A DNA stretch of 16,287 bases, taken from assembly GCA_002496385.1 (NCBI GenBank), contig DAJR01000065.1:1-16287 (forward strand). Direction: 5' to 3'. Below, one piece after another: positions 1-9,300 of the stretch. Numbering within the stretch: position 1 is the stretch's first letter; each line of letters begins with the position of its first letter. The translations under genes and the position numbers were made by a program. The notes under the pieces were generated by a model. The model did no database searches, was not told the origin of the DNA, and saw nothing but the letters and a program-made list of their open reading frames with translations. Origin of the DNA: Methanomassiliicoccales archaeon UBA147. GTDB taxonomy: Archaea > Thermoplasmatota > Thermoplasmata > SG8-5.

Positions 1-54
1 CACGTTACTGCTCATGCCGATTCATTGAAGCTAGTCTGTATATCTATGTGAATT

Positions 55-82
55 TAGGGTCTAGGGTCTGGGGTCTAGGGTT
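55..82. repeat. TAGGGTC heptad tandem repeat, about 4 copies
   Basis: Four consecutive 7-bp units start at 55, 62, 69 and 76. They read TAGGGTC, TAGGGTC, TGGGGTC and TAGGGTT. The array is G-rich on the plus strand and superficially telomere-like. Its 3' half also forms the left arm of the large inverted repeat at 70-170. Confidence 0.85.
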
Positions 83-170
83 GCTAACATATGTTTTTTG
101 CTGGCTGTTGTGAACAGCCAGCAAGCCCTAGCCCCTTTATCCCATTATGCTAGCAAAGACCCTAGACCCC
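70..170. repeat. Nested imperfect palindrome with a perfect 12-bp inner hairpin
   Basis: The outer arms GGGGTCTAGGG (70-80) and CCCTAGACCCC (160-170) pair perfectly over 11 bp. They continue as TTGCTAACAT (81-90) against ATGCTAGCAA (147-156) with one mismatch, after a 3-nt bulge at 157-159. Inside lies a perfect 12-bp stem, 98-109 with 113-124, around a GTG loop. No T-rich tract follows the inner hairpin on either strand, so it does not look like a simple terminator. It could be a degenerate mobile-element or REP-like sequence, or a cruciform-forming spacer. Its function is unknown. Confidence 0.75.
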
Positions 171-207
171 TTATTCCATTTTGTATGCAGAGCCCCTAGC
201 CCCTCTA
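126..207. repeat. C-rich direct repeat, 34-bp period, about 2.4 copies
   Basis: CCCTAG recurs at 126, 160 and 194, exactly 34 bp apart. Units 126-159 and 160-193 match at 25 of 34 positions, and a third partial unit begins at 194. Each unit carries a CCCTAG(A/C)CCC core that is complementary to the heptad array at 55-82. There are no unique spacers between conserved repeats, so this is not a CRISPR array. Confidence 0.7.
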
Positions 208-276
208 CAAAACATTTCACATCATTCATTTGCTATGATTGCGTTAGTACGGCATGCAACGGTGTCTCACGTTACC

Positions 277-313
277 GAAAATAATAAAGATTGGGCGGGT
301 TGGTGCCCGCCCA
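277..313 (-). terminator. Intrinsic terminator of the left giant gene
   Basis: An 8-bp G+C-rich stem, 292-299 with 306-313 and a 6-nt loop, lies 14 nt past the stop codon. Read on the minus strand it is followed by a T-rich stretch (ATCTTTATTATTTT). The position and strand fit termination of the minus-strand gene. Confidence 0.8.
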
Positions 314-327
314 TTGTTTACCTCAAC

Positions 328-3300
328 TCAGTCTTTCTTGAATCGGGCCAGGTTCTTCTCGTAGAGTTCCTTGGAAATCTTGCCGTTCTTGTACGCCTCA
401 GTGAGCTTGGTTATCCTCGGGTCTTCATCTGCAGGCGGTTCTGCAACAGGCTCTTCCGGTTCCGATGGCACGGATTCCTCTGGCTCCAATTCTCCCGATG
501 CAACCTCTGCTTCGGCTGCGGAATCTTCGGGCATGTCCTCCGGAAGCGATTCCTCTGCAGGTATAGGTTCAAGTTCCTCGGTCTCAAGGGCGTCCTCATC
601 GGATTCCAGGTCCACCTGGCCTTCCTCCTGTGTCGGCATTTCGTCTTCTGAGGGTTGGTCTTCGGCGCCTTCCGCGGGTATCTCGCCTTCGACAGGTTCG
701 GCCTCGGGCTCCTCCTTCTTGGCAAATAGAGGTGCCAGGAATGGGGCCAAGAACATACCCAGTATGAAACCGAGAATGAGCAGTACTACCATCAGGCCGA
801 TTGCGCCATAATTGGTGCCGGATGTGTCGTATTCGACGATATGCCTGAGCTCGGCGATATTGCCGGCGCTGTCCTCCGCTTCGATCACTATGATGTTCGA
901 ACCCGGGCTGATGGTCAGGGTGGTGTTGAATACGCCTGATGACTGCCTCGTGCCAATGTCTATGCGCTTGCCGTTGATGAACAATTCACTGCCTGGCTCA
1001 ACTGTCCCCGCAAGCGTGAAGGTCGGGGTCCTGACCTTGGATTCTGCGTCGATTATAATTATTGTCGGGGCGACCGTGTCAAGGGTCACATTCTGCCAGC
1101 TGTGCACCGAGTTCCCAGCGTTATCGGTTAGCTGGAGGTGGAAGGTGTTCAGGCCTTCGGCGAGTGTCAGCGCCCTTTCAAAGCTTCCGTCGCTGTTCAC
1201 CGTAACAATCATGCCGTTTACAGAGATTGTTCCCGACTCGGACGCCTTGCCAGAGATCACTGTGTTTGGATTGTTGGTTGTGAACCCGTTCGAGAACCTG
1301 ACGCTGATGAATGACGGCATTGTGCTGTCATAATATATCGTGGAAGCGCAGGATGCCGAGTTTCCGATGCTGTCAGTTGATGAAATATGAACGGTATTCT
1401 CCCCTTCGTTCAGTACTATGTCAATAGAGAATTTCCCGTCACTGTCCACGGCAATGCTGGCAGACTCGCCGCCGAAAGCCCTCAATGTCGCCCCTCTCTC
1501 GGTAACACCGGTTATGGTGATGCGTTGGGAGGCGGTGAAGACCGGTTTCAGGAAAGCATCGTCCAGTGTCAATGAAGGCGCGGATGTGTCTATCGTGAAC
1601 GACCACGTTTTGAGTGCTTCGTTCCCTGCTTTGTCGTACATCGATGCGGCTACTGTGTGAATGCCTTCCTTCAGAGGCACAAGGGGTGTGTATCTGGAGG
1701 TTCCGCTGGTGTACATGCCATCGTCGACGGTCTTGTCCCGGATTTCAACGCCAATGGTTGATTTCCCCGTCACATCGACGCCGTCAAGCAGTATCTTCGC
1801 ACCGGATGTGACTAGGTCCCCATATTCAGTGTCCGAGAATTCGGCGACTACGGTTGGCAGGACGCTGTTGGTAGTGGTGCCCGCCGCCGGAGCGGTTCCG
1901 AGTATATTGGGAGGGATGGTGTCATATCTCAGGGAGATCGGCATGAGCATTGCGTATGGCGCGCTTCCCGGGCCCAGGAACAGTGCGCCCTGGAGTGTCA
2001 CTCCGTTCTTAGCGCCCGGGAGGTTGTATCCCAGCGTGATGCTGGATTTGGTGTAGGCGGGCAATGGCTCCGAAGATATCCACATTTCAGATTTGTCCGG
2101 TGTCGTGTCCTCTCCCTCGCCGCTCACAGTGAATCCAAGACCCTGGACTATGGTGATTTCCATGTCATAATGCCCGGGTTCGGTCTTCAGTGTAAATCCA
2201 TAGGCGACGATGATGTAATTGCCGTCAGGGGGGCTGATGAGCTTTACCTGTTCGTCCGCGTTGAAGTCGGCGTCCATCGCATACAACTCGCCGTAATCCG
2301 GTTTGCCGTTGGCGTTTGAATCGAGGAACACGCCCAGGTCCAGGTCAACCACGTCGTTGAAGCTCCCTTCCCTGGTGTAGGTGTCATCGTGTCCGATAAT
2401 ACGCACATTGAATATCAGGCAGTCCTTGAGCGTGATGAATTGGAGATTCTGCCCTGATGCAAGCTGTTCCTCGAAGTCTATGAAATTCTCCCAGTCAGGG
2501 TCATCCTGATAGACAAGAAGGTCCTGTCTGACCTCGGGCGCTGAAGGCCCGGCGGCAACGCCGCTCAGCCTGCCTCCCAGGTCCAGAGAGCTGTACGCGG
2601 ATATGGTTTCCTCGCCGACAAGACGGTTGGTGATTATGTTTATCGAATCCTGGCCGAGGGACATCCTCCCTATTCTTCCGGAGACAGCTTCCACACCCAT
2701 GGTGCCGTTGAAACGGACATTGTGCAGGGCCAACACGTTGAGGCCGGGTGTAGGGGGTGCCATTGCAAAATCGCTTGGCCCGCCCGAAGCGGTGAAAAGC
2801 GTGGCGGATTCCGAGCTTCCGCCGGAATTTGTCAAGGCATAGGGGCCATACCTGGATTTTTCGAAGCTCGCTGTTCCAACCTTCGGAGCGGATATGTCGG
2901 CCTGCGTGAACAGGAATGAATCAATGTCGCTTCCGGACCTTCCCCATGAGACATCCATAACAACCTTGTAATTCGGATTGCGGTTGAGGGGGCCATCCAC
3001 TAGGCTCGTGTAGTAGAACCGCCAGTCTCCGGCCTTTCCGGAACCAGAGCCGGCAGAACCGCCTATCATGTACGAATGTTCATAAATGGACGGCGAATCG
3101 TAATATTTGTATTTGGCTGTGATATTCGTTCCCAGTGCCGGCGGGATCAGGAAATTGATGACTCCGGTCGAGTAATCTGGAATATACGTGCCATACTTGT
3201 AGTCGGCCTCGACGATGGCTCCCGGGGGTATCGCCTTCGCAAATGTGAGCAGACCGGTCGTGATGTTCACGTCCACCTCTGCTGCGCCGAGGGGGACACT

Positions 3301-6300
3301 GTTGAGGTAAATATTGTAACCGTTCGGGTTGTTAATATCAAACCGGCCAGGGCTCAGCTCGGTGTTGGCCAATTGAATCTGCTTCACGTCGGGGTCATAT
3401 GTGTAATAATCCGCTGTGATGACCATTCCGACCTTAAGAGGCACTTGGAAATATATGATGCCATTGACTTTGTCGAGAGTGTAGTCAACGCCGTCCCACA
3501 ATGCAATGCCATTCAGGTAAACGGTGCAGCCGGAAACCATCTCGGGCCCTGCCCCGTTTGCCAGAGATACTGTTGTTTCCCCGCCGGTGGCGTTGATGAT
3601 GAATTCATCGACAACATCATTTCTGTTCTTGAATGCCAGCGCCCCGGTCACAGACCCGTACTCGGATGTGACGGTGCCGTCCTTGTAGACCTCCAGGGAA
3701 CCCGGGATGACATTGCTGTGCGCCAGCGGAACACCGTCCACATTGTACGAGTACCAGGTGTAGATTGTTGCGTTCCAGTACAGCATGTATGTGGGACCGG
3801 CCTCGTTCTGGTTCAAAATCTTGGCAAGGCCTGTCTTGGGGTCCACAGTGAAGTTCTCGGCCGGAATATCCACCCAATCCAACCATTGCACTGTGGTCTC
3901 GATGGTGACGTTCCAGGTGGTCGTGTTCACGACCTCCTTGTAAGTTGTGTATTTTAGCCGGGAGACCTGCACTCTTTTCAACTGCTCGGTACCGGTGTGC
4001 TTCAGGTAGAATTCAAAGTCGCCGTCCACCATTTGATTTTTGTTGATGCAAGTCTCGTTCAAAACCTCTCTTGAACGGTTGAAGCTCCGGTCCGCGATTT
4101 CCAATGGCATGCTGTTAATAAGCGGTTCTATCTCGGAGTCGCCCAATGGCACGTTTATGACGACAGGTATGAGTGCGCCGTCCGCGCCTCCGACCTTTAT
4201 CATGCCGTCGTACGTGCCCGGCCCGGCTGCGAGGACCTTGTCCCGGTCCACTGTGGCTGTGAATGTTCCGTACGAGTTTCCGGAAATATCCAGCGACGCC
4301 TGGTTGACCGTTATCAGGTCCCAGGCCGCCTTTCCGTATGCCTCCGCCTTGACGGTCCACTTGCAGTTGTCGTATGTGGGGCCGCCCACGGACCTTATCC
4401 AGATGAGGATGCCGTCATTCAATCTTTGGGCTGGGTCGTGTACGGTTGCCTCATGCCTGTTGGTGTAGACCGTGCTCATCATCATCCTGTTCCTCTCCTC
4501 GAATGCAACCGCGCCAGGATAGGGGTCCGGGTCCTTGTCGCCGTCTGCAATGCCATTCCCATTCACGTCCGTCCATGCGAAAAGCTCAAGCCAGTAGCCG
4601 GTGTCATTCTCGTTGTAAGCCGTTATCCTGAGGAGTTCCGCGTCGTTCCACAGGGACGAGTTCATCAAGGTGATTACCCTGCCATCTCTCATGTACAACC
4701 CGGTTTCATTGAGTATGAGGCTTTCATGGGGGTTCGCGATGGTCGTGGTTACGGAACCCACTACCTCTCCGAGCTTCGACATCATCTGCGGCTTGACTGT
4801 CACTTGCTTGGAAGCGTCATCGTAATTGCGCACCGTGAATGTCTCAGTCATATTTTCAACTGACGTATCCTGGCTGACCAGCTTGACGAATGTCTCGTAC
4901 CGAGCGCCCTCGAAGTCGCCCGGCACCCAGTTGACTGGGGATACCGACAGGCCGGCGCTGCCGCTGGCGATGTCCACCGATTTGGAGGCGTTGAGCTGGC
5001 CTGCGCCTTGAGTGAATATGTCGTAGGACAGGTCGTCCGCGCCCGACATGAGGATCTCGTGGGCCTCGGAACCCTGGGGTACCGAATCCGTGTGAACGTA
5101 TGAAGCGTTCATCACAGCCTTCATGCGGAGCACGTAAGAATCGACAAGCAGAGTTCCGGCGGTCCCATTCAGAGTGTAGTTTGTTGCGCTGACCTGTGTC
5201 CCGTTCCGGTATAATTTGAATGTCGCTGGGTCCACATTCTTATGGCTGAGCGTAACATTGGTTTTTTGGCCTGCCTGGATCGAGTATTCGAGCCGGTCGT
5301 CTATCTCGAGATGCGGTGCCGTGCCATAAGCCTGATATACAAGAGCCAAGCCCGCAGAGGCGACTGCGGATGTAAGGCCATGGCCGTACATCCAGAGTTC
5401 CACGAGGTTGTTGTAGGGTGCCAACGGAGCCGCGTCAGGCATGTAGAGCGGCTGTGAAACAAAGCCGAAATACCCGCCTGCAGCCACGAAGTCAGGTTTT
5501 GGATTGCCGGCAACGGTTGGGCCCCTGCCGGTAATGGCCACGACGTCGCCGCACATGGCCAGGGGTCCGTTTTCGTAAGCGCCGCCGATTGCCCTGTAAT
5601 ACAGATCGGATGCGAGGCCGGCGGTTATCACTCCTGACGCTGCGCCGGGGGACGAAACCGTACCATAGCCGGGGCCTTTTTCTCCGGCCGTGACGACAAT
5701 CGAGCTTCTCCCGCCGCAGTATGTTGTGGCGAGCCAGTCCATGTAATTGGATGTGAAGTCAAGGCCTGACTCGTAAACGCTGGACGAAGCCCAGCTGCTG
5801 CTGACAATGTTTGCTTCATCTCCGGTCATCGGGATTCCGTCGTAGCCCTCGAGGGCGAATATTATCCCGTCGAAGCCTATGTCGGCGACAGCGATGATCT
5901 TGGCGTCAGGGGCCATTCCGACCACTGGCCTGAGGGATGTATCGTCGAGGAGGGGCAGATATCCCTGGCCCACTATGGAGGATGCCATGGATGTCCCGTA
6001 AGATGAGTCCAGGTTGAACTCGCCCATGAAGGCGACCAGGTCACCGTTGCCGGGTATCACGTTTTTCATTTCATACCTTTCCGAATACCTCTTTGAATAG
6101 GGCAGGGCCAGGCCGTTGTATTCATACCTGAGCGTGAAGCCGGCTGTGGCGGTCAGAGCAGGCTCGAAAGTGATATTGAGATAACCTGTCGAGTTGAGGT
6201 TCACAGTGTATTTGTCCATGGAGAACGGAATGCCATTCTGGAACACAATCCAGGAATTGTTGACAACGTTGCCGTGAGATGCGACGGCGTAGGTCCCGCC

Positions 6301-9300
6301 CCCGCTGATTGTCAGCGCCTCGCTTGGCACCGTGGTGGCTGAACCGATGAAGTAAATCATGCCGCCAGAAAGATCCGCAAAACCATCCCCGTCCATGTCC
6401 CTGAAGGAGGCCTCGTTGCCCTTTGTGCAGGGGTTCTCATCGCTGAAATCCATATCATGGTCAAGGTCAACGTAGACAGTGTCGTAAACATAAGGCGTCG
6501 CGGAATCCACGACCAGGACCGCGGAATAGTTGGCCAGGCCCATTGTGAGGTTTCCGTTGACGTATTTGGCCAGGTTCTGGTCCATGTGCATGCCTATCTT
6601 GTAAAGGCCGCTTTGGCTTGTGATTCCTGTGACATTATAGTAGTTGGGTTTGTCTGTAATATTCAGCACGCCCATCCGATCGAACCCATACTGAATGAAC
6701 TGGCCCATTGGGACATAGTCCCTGTAGCGTATCTCGTAGGCGAAGGCCGAGCCTGTGTTCCCGTCATTGCCAGGGGCAATGAAATTCAATTTCACCTGAC
6801 CGTTCTGGTCACCGGTTAAAGTGATAAATGTCGTCACTGCGCCGGGGGCTGTTTCATCGTCCTTGGCGGTCGCAAATATATTAACCGGAAGGCCGCCGAG
6901 AAGGTTGGCGTCGTCCCTGGCACAAACCGCGAAATAATACTGCTGGCCGCCGACGAGGCCTCTTACAGTGACAGCTTCGTTCTCGCCGGGCGATTTGGCG
7001 ATGTCCATGTCCATGCCATTGGCATCATCGAACTTCTGTGCGGTGTCTATCGGGGAGGTGGACCATTTTATCGAATATGGCACAGTGTTGTACAATTGGC
7101 CGACCGTACCGTCATCGCCGGGGGCTATCCATGACAGCACGACAGAACCTTCGACGGGCCCCGTCACTGCCGTCAGTGCGATCGTTGCTGGCGGGGTGAT
7201 GTCATTCCGCACCACTACCGGCGTTGGACAGGAAGCGAGCGGGCCGATGTTCCCGGCCTCGTCCATAGCCTTCACCGCAAAATATAAGGGGGTAATTGGA
7301 AGAATCTGGGTCCCCGCGCCATACCCGAACTGGTGAGATTCTATCTGACCGCCAGACACTGGCGGGGTCCATTTCAGTTCCGGAAGCATCGTGCCTGTGT
7401 AATACGGATCCGCCCATATCCATTCAGTGGCAGAGCTGAATTCGGCATCGTTGGTTATCGGGTTCGATGAATGCTTGACATAGAATCGCTTGGCAGTTCC
7501 AACAGCCCCGTCATCGCCGGGCGCTGTGAAATTCAGGTACACCATGCCGTGAAGCGTCCCGGTCTCGGCGGTCAGGCCAGTCGCCTGTGCTGGTGCCGTT
7601 TCGTCGATTGCCACAAGGCTGGAAGCGCCAGCGATGGCACCGAAGCGTCCGAGCTCGTCAACGCCCCTGAGGGCGAAGTTGATCGGCATCATGGCTGTGT
7701 AATTGTAGTAAGCCAACATGTAATCGCCAGCCTGGAGCGAGGTGGCCAAGTTCGTGTAATTGTAAAATGCCCACAGGGTTTCGTCTGTGTACATCAGCCA
7801 ACCGCCAATGAACGTTATCCAACCGGTTGTGTAGTTGCACTCATAATCAACGCCTTCTTCCATCGGAAACATCTCAACATCAAAATAATCATAATAAATG
7901 TTAATATCCTGGAGATTCTCATTTGCAAGGAACAAACCATCAACCATTTCATCGTCATAAGTTGACGTATATGCCAATTCATTCTCTATCGTTGAGGTTC
8001 CTATTCCCCAGCCTATGAGATTAATCTCGCTCGTCGGGGCGTCGAAGGTGTACTCCGTGCCCTGCTGCAGCGGCTGGAGCGCCCACGAACCGGCATCGTC
8101 ATACCCGCGATAGAGCGTGAGGTCGGTCGTGTCGACGTTGTCCAGGTACCATGGCCCGTCCTCGGTCCCGTCGCCGACGGCCGGCCCGTAAACAGATTCG
8201 TTTGCCACAGTTAATATCGTAAGATCATCCACGCCGGTGATGACATGCGCAGTCTGCGCTGTCCCCGGGGTTGCCGGAACAGGCAGCGAGGGTATCTCCG
8301 TGGCAGCGTCCCAGTCTGTCTGGGTGATTATGGAGTTGGGTGAGTACCTGCCCTCGTACATTACGCAGGCGCTTCCGGTCGCGCCCTCGTCATGGGGCGC
8401 GGTCCAGTTCAATATGACTCCAGTGTGGTTCGCTCCTACCGCCGTTGCGGTGAAGCCCGAAATCGCCTCGGGCCCGGCTGTGTCTTTCGTCACGGTGGCG
8501 CGGATGGTGTTGGACACCGGACCCCAGTTACCCGCTTCATCGACTGCGACGACCGCGAAGTAAAACTGACCGGCTTCCAGGTCCATTGCAATGTGATTCT
8601 CGCCTGTCCCGGGTGTGGCCGGTATTATAAGATTGTAAATCTCGGATGAAAGGTGCCTGAAGCAGTGGATGTTCGTTATCGGGAGTTTGGAATATCTTAT
8701 CAGGTAGGAAGAAGCGGTCCCGAGTGCAGCGTCATCGCCGGGCGCTGTCCAGGACAATGCCACAGTTCCGTTGTCCCTCCCGGGTACTGCCGCGAGGTTC
8801 GATATTTTCGACGGAGGAATCGTGTCATCCTTTGCAGTGGCAATCTGGCTGTTCGATATCGGACCCATGTTGCCTGCCTCGTCGGTCGCCCTTACCGCAA
8901 AGACATATGGCTTTCCCGGGGTGAAACCGTCCAGGACAATGGATTCCGGGGAACCGGCTGCGGCTGGTGAGGGGATGCCGGATGTGACCTCGAATGTGTA
9001 TGGATTGGTGTAATTGTAATATGCATGAATCACCATGCCGGCAGCTAATTTGGCCAGCGCGGGTGATTTGAGGGTGATCGTTCCTGTGCTGGCGCTGAAT
9101 GTGTAATGAGTGCCCAATATTAGTTTCGACCAATTACCGCTGTTAGAGAGATAGAATGTGTGGCTCACTATATTTTTATAATCCAGATAGAAGGGACCTG
9201 TTTCCCCTCCCTTTGCGGGCCCGTAAACCGTCTCATTGGTGACTTCAAGCTCGAGGCGCCATTCGATTTCGGAGTCTATCAGCATATCATAATTTTTAGT

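Larger units (their letters stand above)
1..327. other. Non-coding left flank
   Basis: No coding region can be supported here. The stretch contains the repeats at 55-82, 70-170 and 126-207 and the terminator at 277-313, listed separately. Positions 1-54 are too short to tell whether an upstream gene ends there. In 208-276 I see only a GCATGC palindrome near 252-257 and no convincing promoter or RNA gene. Confidence 0.7.

Noticed and set aside
98..124. 12-bp perfect hairpin considered as a terminator
   Set aside because: It is followed by GCCCTAGCCCC on the plus strand and an A-rich stretch on the minus strand, so no T-tract follows in either direction.
126..207. Possible CRISPR array because of the regular 34-bp period
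   Set aside because: The whole 34-bp unit is similar between copies, there are no unique spacers, and only about 2.4 copies exist.
3076..3957. 293-residue plus-strand open frame
   Set aside because: It lies antisense to the left giant gene, shows no recognisable domain or ribosome-binding site, and is a shadow of the real frame.
5979..6009. GTSMAS in the left protein, resembling the subtilase catalytic Ser motif
   Set aside because: It is followed by GMAPDAKIIAVAD, which normally comes after the His motif, and it precedes the AGN-like segment. It therefore occupies the HGTHVAS position, with Tyr in place of His, and is not the Ser site.
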